7,825 bases of DNA. It comes from Acetobacteraceae bacterium (GTDB taxonomy: Bacteria > Pseudomonadota > Alphaproteobacteria > Acetobacterales > Acetobacteraceae). Both the position numbers and the translations under genes were made by a program. Within the stretch, counting starts at the first letter, position 1. Every line of letters begins with the position of its first letter. Below the pieces are notes generated by a model, which did no database searches, had not been told where the DNA came from, and worked only from the letters and a program-made list of their open reading frames with translations. Below are positions 1 through 7,339 of this stretch, piece after piece. The stretch is from assembly GCA_030044345.1 (NCBI GenBank), contig JASHVY010000201.1:1-7825 (forward strand), written 5' to 3'.

Positions 1-17
1 CATTCTCAAGCAGGCTC

Positions 18-896
18 TCAGACCTTCGCTTCGGCCGGCGCGAAATAGTGCCTCCCCATCCCTTTCTGGTTTTCGTAGATCGACCCCTGGTGCGCGGCCG
101 GCGGCAGCGGCAAGCGCACCGGCACGGCGGCAAGCCTTGGTTCGAGGGTCGGGCGACCGGCCACCATCAGTTCATCGAAGGCTGCGATCCCGCCAGGAAA
201 GCCGAGCAGCGGCCAGGCATCCGCCGCGCGGAACTGAAAGAGGAGCAGCCGCCGGTCCCGCGTGGAGCTGTTGGGCGCCGAGCCATGCACGGCCCGCACG
301 TGATGCACCGTGATCGCGCCCGCCTTGCCGGTGAGCGGGATCGCGCTGGAGAAATCGACCTCGCTGCGCGTTGGGTCCATCGCGCCGCAGAATACCCCGT
401 CCGCATGATGGTCGAACACGGAACCGCGATGGCTCCCCGGCACGATGAGCAGCGGGCCGTTGGCGAGCTCCATATTATCCATCATCACGCCGACGGCCGC
501 GAGATCGTCATTGGTGTGGGGATAAAAGGCCCAGTCCTGGTGCCATTCCACGGCCGCGCCGAACCCGGCGGATTTCATGTTGAGCTTTGCGGTGTCGAAG
601 CGGATATCCGGCCCCCAGAGATCCTGGAGCACGGCGATGATCCGCGGATGGCGCACCAGCCGCGCGTACGCCGGATGGTGGAGGTGCGGTGCCTTGATGC
701 GCCGCACGCGCGGCGCCTTCGGCGTGTGGCTGTCCTCGAGATCGTAGATATCGGTGTGATCGGTCAATCCGCGTGCGCCGGCAACGAACCCGTCCGTGAC
801 ACGGCAGAGTTCTGCAACTTCCTCAGCACTCAGCACATTCGGCACGACGATCGCGCCGATCTCGCGATAGGTTTCGATCTCGGCCTGGGTCAGCAT
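18..896 (-). CDS. Phytanoyl-CoA dioxygenase (PhyH) family oxygenase
   Basis: A 292-residue, probably cytoplasmic, non-haem Fe(II)/2-oxoglutarate-dependent oxygenase; the family hydroxylates a substrate while decarboxylating 2-oxoglutarate. The iron-binding triad is visible: His119 and Asp121 in the WHQDW motif, and the distal His204 in AVHGS. Arg215, eleven residues after the distal His, sits where PhyH proteins bind the 2-oxoglutarate carboxylate (human PHYH has H264 and R275). The segment NGPLLIVPGSHRGS (146-159) is the usual family turn before the distal His. The length is normal and the protein looks intact. The ATG at 896 has a good Shine-Dalgarno GGAGG at 905-909, 8 nt upstream. No signal peptide is seen. 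It is divergent from an HpcH/HpaI aldolase. Just past its stop codon an ATG on the same strand at positions 3-1 could begin another gene outside the window. The substrate is unknown; family members range from phytanoyl-CoA and ectoine hydroxylases to natural-product oxygenases. Confidence 0.93.
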   Translation of the reverse strand: MLTQAEIETYREIGAIVVPNVLSAEEVAELCRVTDGFVAGARGLTDHTDIYDLEDSHTPKAPRVRRIKAPHLHHPAYARLVRHPRIIAVLQDLWGPDIRFDTAKLNMKSAGFGAAVEWHQDWAFYPHTNDDLAAVGVMMDNMELANGPLLIVPGSHRGSVFDHHADGVFCGAMDPTRSEVDFSSAIPLTGKAGAITVHHVRAVHGSAPNSSTRDRRLLLFQFRAADAWPLLGFPGGIAAFDELMVAGRPTLEPRLAAVPVRLPLPPAAHQGSIYENQKGMGRHYFAPAEAKV

Positions 897-1006
897 CGCC
901 TTTCCCTCCGTTCCCGCTTATCAAGTCTAATCCTGGCGCGGACCCGGGTCCATTGACCGCATCTCAACGCCGTGCTGGCCTCATTTGCGTTCAGAGGAAG
1001 AAGTCC
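897..1006. promoter_or_regulatory. Divergent control region with 12-bp palindrome
   Basis: This 110-bp gap separates the PhyH start (minus strand) from the aldolase start (plus strand), so it must hold both promoters. A perfect palindrome, GGACCCGGGTCC, lies at 940-951 near the middle and could be an operator. I see no convincing sigma-70 -35/-10 pair for either gene. A TTGACC hexamer at 953-958 lacks a well-placed -10 partner. No regulator gene is encoded nearby. That the palindrome is an operator is inference only. Confidence 0.4.
993..998 (+). promoter_or_regulatory. Ribosome binding site fixing the aldolase start
   Basis: AGAGGA ends 8 nt before the ATG at 1007. It supports this ATG over the TTG at 953 in the same frame, which would add 18 residues unlike the family N-terminus and lacks a Shine-Dalgarno sequence. 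Confidence 0.75.
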
Positions 1007-1798
1007 ATGGCGCTCATCACCAATCACACCTTGCGCAAGCTCAAGGCGGGCGAGCTCGTGCTCGGCCTCGGCGTGCATCATTTGCGCACGGCTGCCGTGC
1101 CCCAGCTCGCCGCGGCGATCGGCTTTGACTGGCTCTTCATCGATACCGAGCACGGCGCCTTCTCCATCCAGGAGGCAACGCAGATCTGTCTCGCGGCGCT
1201 TCCGACCGGCATCACCCCGATCGTGCGCGTCTGCGCCGGGGCGATCGATGAGGGCACGCGCGCGCTCGACAATGGCGCGATGGGAATCGTCGTTCCGCAC
1301 GTCAATACACAAGCGGAAGCGCGCCGTATTGCGAGCGCCTTCCGCTTTCCTCCCGTTGGCCACCGTAGCTGGGGCGGGCCGCCTGCGATTTATGGATTCC
1401 AGCCGCCATCGCCGGCCGAGGCGCAGGTCGCGATCAATAACGAGATCCTCGTCTGCGCCATGATCGAGACGCCCGAGGCCGTGGCCAATGCGCGCGAGAT
1501 CGCCGCCGTTGCGGGGATCGATGCGCTGCTGATCGGCACCTCCGATCTCAGCGCCGAGATGGGTGTCTCCGGCCAGCTCGGGCACGAAAAGGTTCAGGCT
1601 GCCTACGCCGAAGTCGCCACGGCCTGCCGCGCCGAGAAGAAATTCCTTGGCATGGGCGGGGTCTATGACGAGCAATGGGCAGCGCACTATATCGGGCTCG
1701 GTGCGCGCTTCGTCCTCGGCGGCGGCGATCACGCTTTCATTCTGAGCGCCGGCACCGCGCGCAGCCGCTTTCTTCGCGGTCTCGCGGAAAAGAGGTAG
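1007..1798 (+). CDS. HpcH/HpaI family class II aldolase
   Basis: A 263-residue metal-dependent class II aldolase of the HpcH/HpaI (2-oxo-3-deoxy acid aldolase / citrate lyase beta-like) TIM-barrel family. Known members cleave or form 2-keto acids, releasing pyruvate and an aldehyde such as succinic semialdehyde or tartronic semialdehyde. Active-site residues match the HpaI pattern: His49 in DTEHG, Arg74 in VRVC, and the metal ligands Glu154 in MIETPEA and Asp180 in GTSDLS. The phosphate/carboxylate-binding loop reads PPVGHRSWGG (115-124) rather than the RGVG form of HpaI, hinting at a different substrate branch. The length is typical (about 250-270) and the protein looks complete and cytoplasmic. 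It is a single gene, divergent from PhyH and convergent with the P-type ATPase. The family is firm, but the exact substrate (4-hydroxy-2-oxoheptanedioate, 2-dehydro-3-deoxyglucarate or another) cannot be assigned. Confidence 0.92.
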   Translation: MALITNHTLRKLKAGELVLGLGVHHLRTAAVPQLAAAIGFDWLFIDTEHGAFSIQEATQICLAALPTGITPIVRVCAGAIDEGTRALDNGAMGIVVPHVNTQAEARRIASAFRFPPVGHRSWGGPPAIYGFQPPSPAEAQVAINNEILVCAMIETPEAVANAREIAAVAGIDALLIGTSDLSAEMGVSGQLGHEKVQAAYAEVATACRAEKKFLGMGGVYDEQWAAHYIGLGARFVLGGGDHAFILSAGTARSRFLRGLAEKR

Positions 1799-1803
1799 CA
1801 AAA

Positions 1804-1845
1804 GAGGGGGTGGGCCGACGGAATAACCAGAGGTTTCCCCTCCGG
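1804..1845. terminator. Weak hairpin between convergent genes
   Basis: The 48-bp gap between the aldolase stop and the ATPase stop contains a short inverted repeat. CCAGAGG (1827-1833) pairs with CCTCCGG (1839-1845) at 6 of 7 positions around a 5-nt loop. An alternative pairing is GAGGGG (1804-1809) with CCCCTC (1837-1842). No T-tract follows on either strand, so a classical intrinsic terminator is not well supported. It could act weakly on both transcripts. Confidence 0.3.
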
Positions 1846-1846
1846 A

Positions 1847-4198
1847 TCAGTCGATGCGGAGCCGTGCGAAGACTGCGATCTTTGCCCCATCCACCGTCAG
1901 CGAGAAGCCGAGCGTGGCGAGGAAAAGGAGCGCAATGGCCGCGACCGGCAGCGGACTCATCAGTACTCCCAAAACGGCGAAGCTGCTTACCACCGCAATG
2001 TCGGCAACGGCGGCGACCAGGATGATCGGTGCCGGTCGCGAGCGCCATACATGCACCCGCTCGCGCAGGACGAACATCACGCCCTGGTTCGCGAAGACCA
2101 GGGTCGCAAAGACCAGCGTCTGCATCTGGTGTGGGCTGAAGCGCAGCCAGTACCATCCGGCCGCGAGCACCGTGACGCAATAGACCAGCTTGAGGAGAGC
2201 GAGCGGCACGGCAGCGATGACCAGATTGCGGATATGCCACACATTGGGATAGGGCGCGGGCTGTGCCCTGTCCGCCGTGCGGGACATCGTCACGAAATCA
2301 TTGGTCAGCATGGAAAGCGCCAGCAGCAGCGGCGTCAGCACCGCGTGGTGCGTTATCACCAGACCGACGCCGAGCACCACCAGAGTCGCGCATTTGTTGA
2401 TGAGGATCGTCAGCGTATAGGTGAGAATGCGCTGGAAGGCGGAGCGCCCTTCCTTGATTGCGGTGACGATCCCGCCGAGACCCGGCTCCGTCAGCACCAT
2501 GCCGGCCGCAGCCTTGGCGACATCGGTCGCGGTTGAGACGGCAATGCCCATCTGGGCCTGCCGTAGGGCGGGGGCATCATTGGCGCCGTCGCCGCACATG
2601 CCGACGGAGTGGCCGGAGCGCTGAAACGCCTTGACCAGACGAAATTTCTGCTCCGGAAACACACCGGCATAGACCGCGAAGTCGGACGCAGCGACGCTTT
2701 CAGGGATTTTTCCCGGCGGGCAAACGACGCCCAAGAGCCCGATCTTGCGGGCAACGGCGGCGGCGGTCGTTGCCGCGTCGCCGGTGACCATAATGGTGGA
2801 GACGCCAAGCGAGCGAAGCTCCGCGAGAAGACCGGCCGAGTCCGCGCGCGGCGGATCGCTGAACGCGATCAGCCCGATCATTTCCATATCGCAAGGAGGC
2901 CCGGCCGCGATGGCGATGGTCCGGAACCCCGCCCGCGTGAACGAATCAAGATCCGCGGCGGCCGCTTCCGAAAAGGGTGCGATCGCCGCCACGACCGAAG
3001 GCGCCCCTTTGACGACGCGGATCTCGCGTCCCCGCTCGCTCGCGAGCGCCTCGGCCATCTTGACGGCCGGATCGAACGGCGTGAAGCGCACGGAACCGAA
3101 CCGTTCCGCCGCGCCGCCCTTATGCGAAGCCGCCAGCGCACGGATGGCGGAATCGATCGGGTCCCCGCCCTCGGTGGAGCTCGCGAGCGCCGCATAGGCC
3201 AGCACATCCTCCTCGCCATGGCCCGACCGGGCCGGGCGGACCGCGCTTACCGCGAGCTCGTTTCGCGTCAATGTGCCGGTCTTGTCGGCGCAGAGCACGT
3301 CGATCGTCGCCGCCTCGTGCAAAGCCGAAAGCCGGGTCAGAAGCACACCTTTGAGCGCCAGGGTTTTCGCGCCGAGCGCGGCCGCCAGGGTGAAGGTGGC
3401 GGGCAGCGCCACCGGCACGGCCGAGAGAAGGGCCGTGAGCACGAGCGGAATGATCTCCGCCACTCCCAACCCGATGATTCGTGCATAGCCCACCAGGAGG
3501 ACGACGATCGCGAAATTGACCACGGTGAGGTTGCGCACGATGCCGAGGACCACCTTCTGCTCCGCGCTCTCGACATGGGCGACGCGAACGAGCTCCGCCG
3601 TGCGGCCGAAATAGGTGTGCGTTCCCGTGGCATGCACTTCGGCGACCGCTTCGCCGCGGCGGACCAGCCCGCCGGCATAGGCGATGTCACCGACGCCCAT
3701 TTCGGCAGGAACGGATTCTCCCGTGAGCATCGACTGGTCGATCAGCAGCGAGCCGCCCGTAATCTTGAGATCGGCGGGAACGACATTGCCGAGCGAGAGC
3801 TGCACGACATCGCCTGGAACGAGATCCGCCGCCGGCACCTCACGCCACGCGCCATCACGCTGCACGCGCACCTGGAGGGTGAGGCGCCGCTTCAGGAGGG
3901 CCAGGGCCGCATTGGCCCGGCCTTCCTGGAAAATGCCGAGCCCCACATTCAGGACCAGGAGTGTCGCGATCATCAGCGCCACGAGACGTTCGCCGAGAAG
4001 GATTTGCAGCAGGACCGTCGCCTCAAGCATCCATGGCACCGGCGCCCAGAAGTGACGGACGAGCCGGGCCAGAGGATGCTCTTTCTCTTCGGCGATCGCG
4101 TTCGGGCCGAACTGTGCCCGCAGGCGCGCAACCTCCGCCGTGGCGAGGCCGGCCGGAACGGATGAGGAAGAGAGAGCTTCCTGGAGGCGGGTGCTCAT
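1847..4198 (-). CDS. P-type ATPase, proton-pump (P3A) type
   Basis: A 783-residue inner-membrane ion pump of the plasma-membrane H+-ATPase (P3A) group, which exports protons using ATP. In order: N-terminal cation-ATPase region (about 1-60), M1-M2 (about 53-90), actuator domain with TGES (159-162), M3-M4 with PVALP (262-266), phosphorylation motif DKTGTLT with Asp305, nucleotide-binding KGAP (397-400), SDPPR (447-451), TGD (472-474), GDGAND hinge (536-541), then M5-M10 (about 588-770). M6 carries Asn633-Asp634 (LTNDF), matching the N-D pair that includes the proton-binding Asp684 of plant AHA2. M2 Asn84 appears to match AHA2 Asn106. No Cys-Pro-Cys heavy-metal motif or N-terminal metal domain is present, which argues against a Cu/Zn pump. 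The C-terminus ends soon after M10, with no plant-type regulatory tail. The ATG at 4198 is the only in-frame start before an upstream stop, and no Shine-Dalgarno is seen. The gene is divergent from the ABC operon. A different cation remains possible. Confidence 0.93.
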   Translation of the reverse strand: MSTRLQEALSSSSVPAGLATAEVARLRAQFGPNAIAEEKEHPLARLVRHFWAPVPWMLEATVLLQILLGERLVALMIATLLVLNVGLGIFQEGRANAALALLKRRLTLQVRVQRDGAWREVPAADLVPGDVVQLSLGNVVPADLKITGGSLLIDQSMLTGESVPAEMGVGDIAYAGGLVRRGEAVAEVHATGTHTYFGRTAELVRVAHVESAEQKVVLGIVRNLTVVNFAIVVLLVGYARIIGLGVAEIIPLVLTALLSAVPVALPATFTLAAALGAKTLALKGVLLTRLSALHEAATIDVLCADKTGTLTRNELAVSAVRPARSGHGEEDVLAYAALASSTEGGDPIDSAIRALAASHKGGAAERFGSVRFTPFDPAVKMAEALASERGREIRVVKGAPSVVAAIAPFSEAAAADLDSFTRAGFRTIAIAAGPPCDMEMIGLIAFSDPPRADSAGLLAELRSLGVSTIMVTGDAATTAAAVARKIGLLGVVCPPGKIPESVAASDFAVYAGVFPEQKFRLVKAFQRSGHSVGMCGDGANDAPALRQAQMGIAVSTATDVAKAAAGMVLTEPGLGGIVTAIKEGRSAFQRILTYTLTILINKCATLVVLGVGLVITHHAVLTPLLLALSMLTNDFVTMSRTADRAQPAPYPNVWHIRNLVIAAVPLALLKLVYCVTVLAAGWYWLRFSPHQMQTLVFATLVFANQGVMFVLRERVHVWRSRPAPIILVAAVADIAVVSSFAVLGVLMSPLPVAAIALLFLATLGFSLTVDGAKIAVFARLRID

Positions 4199-4303
4199 GG
4201 GGAATGCCCGGCCATGGGTCCATATTCATGACAATCCTGCTCGCCTTGGCCCGCCTTGACCTCTATCAACGCAACCCGGTGCGGGAAACGGTGCAGTTCC
4301 ATC
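4199..4303. promoter_or_regulatory. Divergent control region, pump and ABC operon
   Basis: These 105 bp separate the ATPase start from the permease start and must drive both transcripts. Neither start has a recognisable Shine-Dalgarno sequence. Only short, weak inverted repeats are present (for example ATGG/CCAT around 4214-4223), and no clear -35/-10 pair stands out. Shared control of the two transporters is inferred from the layout alone. Confidence 0.35.
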
Positions 4304-6028
4304 ATGCCGTTCGCATTCAGCCCCGGCGCCGGGCTCGTTCCCGGGCGATTCCGTCCGCTCGCGGAGATACTGGTCGCGATCCTCGTGCTCGCCGTCTGCG
4401 CGTCGCTCGTGCTCGGCTCGGCCGGCACGCTCGCCCCTCTCACCACCATCACTTCGCGCCCCATCCGGCTCGATCCGGCGTGGCTTCCCTATTATGCGCT
4501 CCGCACCGTGCTCCGGATGCTGGCGGCGATGGCGGCCTCGCTCCTCTTCACCTTCATCTATGGCACGCTCGCGGCGAAGAGCCGCCGCGCCGAGCCAGTG
4601 CTGATCCCGCTGCTCGATGTCCTGCAATCGGTGCCGGTTCTCGGCTATCTCTCCTTCACCGTCCTCTTCTTCCTCCACCTCTTCCCCGGCCGCGTGCTCG
4701 GCGCGGAGCTGGCGGCCGTGTTCGCCATCTTCACGAGCCAGGCCTGGAACATGACCTTCAGCTTCTACCAGGCGCTGAGGACGGTGCCGCACGATCTCGA
4801 AGAAGCCGCCCGCGCGTTCCGCTTTCCGGCCTGGCAACGATTCTGGCGCCTCGAAGTGCCCTTCGCGATGCCGGGTCTCGTCTGGAACATGATGATGAGC
4901 ATGTCCGGCGGCTGGTTCTTCGTCGTCGCCTCCGAGGCGATCACGGTCGGCGATCGCAGCATCGCGCTGCCGGGCATCGGCTCTTATGTGGCGGTGGCGA
5001 TCGCGCGGCAGGATCTTCGGGCAGTCGGCTGGGCGATTCTCGCCATGACCCTCGTGATCATCGTCTATGACCAGCTCCTGTTCCGGCCGCTGGCCGCATG
5101 GGCCGATATGTTCCGCGTCGAGCAGACCGCGCGGGAGCCGGCGCGTGCCTGGTTCCTCCAGCTTCTTCGCCGCTCGCTTCTCGTCCACGGGATGGTTTTC
5201 CCGGCATCACTGTTTTTGCGCTGGCTGCTGCGCGCGCGCCTTCTCAATCCGCCCCCATCTTCCGCGTCGCGCTCCGGGCGGAGCTGGCTTCTGGACATCG
5301 TCTGGTACGGCGCCGTGCTCGTGGCACTTCTCTGGGCGGGCAATGTTCTCGTCCACTTCGCGGCGAAAGAGCTTCATTGGTCAGATATCGAAACGACTTT
5401 CCGCCTCGGCTTCTATACCCTTCTCCGCGTGCTCATCCTGGTCGTGCTTGCCTCGATCATCTGGGTTCCGCTCGGCGTGATGATCGGGTTGCGCCCGCGG
5501 CTCGCCGAACATGTGCAGCCTCTGGCCCAGTTTCTCGCCGCCTTTCCCGCCAATCTTCTCTTCCCGCTGGCCGTGTTCCTCATCCTGCGATGGCGGCTCG
5601 ACCCGAATCTCTGGCTGAGCCCGCTGATGATTCTGGGCACACAATGGTACATCCTTTTCAACGTCATCGCCGGGGCGACCGCCTATCCGACCGATCTTCT
5701 GGAGGCAGCGTCCGAGTTTCGCTTCCGCGGCTGGCAATGGTGGCGGCGCGCGGTGCTGCCGGGGATCTTCCCTTATTTCGTGACCGGCGCGATCACCGCT
5801 TCGGGCGGGGCGTGGAATGCGAGCATCGTCGCCGAGACAGTCTCCTGGGGCGACCGCACGCTCTCGGCGCAGGGCCTCGGCGCGTATATTGCGCGAATGA
5901 CCGTGGCCGGTGACTATCCGCGCATCGTGCTCGGTGTCGCTGTCATGTCGTTCTTCGTCGTTTTCTTCAATCGCGTTCTGTGGCGTCCGCTCTATGCCCT
6001 CGGTGAGCGGCATTTCCGGCTGGATTGA
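4304..6028 (+). CDS. ABC transporter permease, two fused NitT/TauT-like domains
   Basis: A 574-residue inner-membrane permease of the binding-protein-dependent transport (BPD_transp_1) superfamily, closest in feel to nitrate/sulfonate/bicarbonate permeases. It is two permeases in one chain. Each half has about six membrane helices (roughly 19-40, 67-91, 98-126, 132-150, 187-212, 239-260; then 328-350, 365-395, 405-428, 438-458, 485-508, 539-558). Each half also has its own cytoplasmic EAA loop that docks the ATPase (EAARAFRF at 167-174 and EAASEFRF at 467-474). The halves align without gaps at an offset of exactly 300 residues from about 166 to 273, ending in matching FRPL and WRPL motifs. 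A linker of about 65 residues (261-326), rich in Arg, joins them. One chain could thus replace the usual permease dimer. The ATG at 4304 is chosen over the TTG at 4256, which would add a polar 16-residue leader; neither has a good ribosome site. The stop overlaps the next gene by one base. The substrate is unknown and no binding protein gene is adjacent. Confidence 0.9.
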   Translation: MPFAFSPGAGLVPGRFRPLAEILVAILVLAVCASLVLGSAGTLAPLTTITSRPIRLDPAWLPYYALRTVLRMLAAMAASLLFTFIYGTLAAKSRRAEPVLIPLLDVLQSVPVLGYLSFTVLFFLHLFPGRVLGAELAAVFAIFTSQAWNMTFSFYQALRTVPHDLEEAARAFRFPAWQRFWRLEVPFAMPGLVWNMMMSMSGGWFFVVASEAITVGDRSIALPGIGSYVAVAIARQDLRAVGWAILAMTLVIIVYDQLLFRPLAAWADMFRVEQTAREPARAWFLQLLRRSLLVHGMVFPASLFLRWLLRARLLNPPPSSASRSGRSWLLDIVWYGAVLVALLWAGNVLVHFAAKELHWSDIETTFRLGFYTLLRVLILVVLASIIWVPLGVMIGLRPRLAEHVQPLAQFLAAFPANLLFPLAVFLILRWRLDPNLWLSPLMILGTQWYILFNVIAGATAYPTDLLEAASEFRFRGWQWWRRAVLPGIFPYFVTGAITASGGAWNASIVAETVSWGDRTLSAQGLGAYIARMTVAGDYPRIVLGVAVMSFFVVFFNRVLWRPLYALGERHFRLD

Positions 6029-7335
6029 TGAACGCGTCGGCGCCAGCGGAGATTCTGCTCGCGGCGAAGGGCGTGCGCTGCGAATTCCCCCGCCCTTCGG
6101 GCGAGCCGCAGATCGTTCTCGAAGACATCCATTTCACCCTTGCCACGGGCGAGATCGTCGGGCTGCTCGGGCGCTCGGGCTGCGGCAAATCGACCCTGCT
6201 CCGGATCGTGACGGGCCTGATGCGTCCGACCCGCGGGGAAATCCTCTATCGCGGCAAGAAGATCGCCGGGCCCACCCTGGGCATCGCGATGGTGTTCCAG
6301 ACCTTCGCGATCTTCCCCTGGCTCACCGTGCTTGAGAACGTCAAGGCCGGGCTGGTTGCCGAGCGCGTCCCCGAGCGCGAGGCGGCGCGGCGCGCTGAGG
6401 AGGCGATCGCACTCATCGGGTTGGACGGCTTCGAGAATGCCTATCCGCGCGAGCTTTCCGGCGGCATGCGCCAGCGCGTCGGCTTTGCCCGCGCGCTCGT
6501 GGTGGGGCCTGAGATTCTCGTCATGGATGAGCCCTTCTCCGCTCTCGACGTGCTGACGGGAGAGACGCTCCGCTCCGACCTTCTCGATCTCTGGTCGGAG
6601 CACAGGCTCGGGCTCCATGCCATCCTGCTGGTGACGCACAATATCGAGGAGGCGGTCTCTCTCTGCGATCGCATCCTGGTGATGTCCTCCCATCCGGGGC
6701 GGATCAGCACCGAGATCGCGGTGCCGCTTTCCCATCCGCGCGACCGCCTCTCCCCGGAGTTCCGCGCCATCGTCGAGGATATCTATGCGCGCATGATGGC
6801 CGGCCCCGCGCCGCAGCGCAGCGGGAAATCCACAGTCGGCACCGTGACGCTGACGAGCTGGCTGCCGGTGATCTCGGCCACGCGCATCGTCGGGCTGACC
6901 GATACTCTGAACCTCGTTCCCTTCGCCGGCGAGGCCGAGCTATCGGCGCTCGCCGCCCGCCTCAGCCTCAATGTCGCCGGGCTCTTCCGCGTCGCGGAGG
7001 TTGCGCGCATGCTCGGGTTCGTAGAGTTCCACGACGCCACGTTGCGCCTGACCGCGGCTGGACGCGCGCTCGCCGACGCAGGCATCCGGGAACGCAACGG
7101 CGTGTTCGCGGAGCATCTTCTGCGCGCAGTCCCACTCGCCGCCTTCATCCACCGCGTGCTGGAGGAGCGCCCGAATCACGAAGCCCCGAGAAGCCGTTTT
7201 CTCGAAGAGCTCGAGGATCATCTGAGCCCGAGTGAAGCCGAGCATACGCTCACGGCCGTGACCAATTGGGGCCGCTACGCCGACATCTTCTCTTACGATC
7301 ACCGGACGCGCCTCTTCCGCCTCTCATCCCCCTGA
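6028..7335 (+). CDS. ABC transporter ATP-binding protein with C-terminal AAA-associated domain
   Basis: A 435-residue ATP-hydrolysing subunit that should sit on the cytoplasmic face of the fused permease. Residues 1-265 form a complete NitT/TauT/SsuB-type ABC domain: Walker A GRSGCGKST (48-56), Q-loop Gln91, signature LSGGMRQR (143-150), Walker B ILVMDEP (163-169), D-loop SALD (171-174) and switch His204. After a linker, about 285-433 is an extra domain resembling the AAA-associated C-terminal domain (Pfam AAA_assoc_C). It looks helical, with a winged-helix-like stretch (VAEVARMLGFVEF, then LTAAGRALAD). Ordinary SsuB/TauB subunits are only about 255-280 residues. The ATG at 6028 shares its A with the permease stop TGA (6026-6028), implying translational coupling and equal subunit supply. 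The TTG at 6025 in the same frame is less likely. It is intact, and converges on the DUF2905 gene 4 bp away. The extra domain may sense a ligand or regulate the ATPase; that is inference. Confidence 0.93.
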   Translation: MNASAPAEILLAAKGVRCEFPRPSGEPQIVLEDIHFTLATGEIVGLLGRSGCGKSTLLRIVTGLMRPTRGEILYRGKKIAGPTLGIAMVFQTFAIFPWLTVLENVKAGLVAERVPEREAARRAEEAIALIGLDGFENAYPRELSGGMRQRVGFARALVVGPEILVMDEPFSALDVLTGETLRSDLLDLWSEHRLGLHAILLVTHNIEEAVSLCDRILVMSSHPGRISTEIAVPLSHPRDRLSPEFRAIVEDIYARMMAGPAPQRSGKSTVGTVTLTSWLPVISATRIVGLTDTLNLVPFAGEAELSALAARLSLNVAGLFRVAEVARMLGFVEFHDATLRLTAAGRALADAGIRERNGVFAEHLLRAVPLAAFIHRVLEERPNHEAPRSRFLEELEDHLSPSEAEHTLTAVTNWGRYADIFSYDHRTRLFRLSSP

Positions 7336-7339
7336 TGGC

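Noticed and set aside
48..956. 302-codon plus-strand open frame opposite PhyH
   Set aside because: Arg/His/Gly-rich translation with no family motifs; the opposite strand carries the intact PhyH iron-binding motif. Long antisense frames are expected in GC-rich DNA.
953..1006. Earlier TTG start for the aldolase
   Set aside because: The ATG at 1007 has a good Shine-Dalgarno and matches the family N-terminus; the 18 extra residues look like untranslated leader.
890..1801. 303-codon minus-strand frame opposite the aldolase
   Set aside because: The plus strand encodes a full HpcH/HpaI active site with a proper ribosome site; the antisense product is low-complexity and charged.
2609..4165. 518-codon plus-strand frame opposite the P-type ATPase
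   Set aside because: Arg/Gly/His-rich mirror of the ATPase coding frame, with no recognisable domain.
4256..4303. Earlier TTG start for the permease
   Set aside because: It would add a polar leader with Cys residues and has no ribosome site. The ATG at 4304 is preferred, though support is weak for either.
4199..4303. Riboswitch or structured leader before the permease
   Set aside because: Only short, weak inverted repeats and no recognisable aptamer pattern in 105 bp.
4226..5188. 320-codon minus-strand frame opposite the permease
   Set aside because: Highly charged shadow of a membrane-protein gene; no ribosome site or domain.
5992..6735. 247-codon minus-strand frame opposite the ABC ATP-binding gene
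   Set aside because: Shadow of the Walker-motif coding frame; nothing recognisable in the translation.
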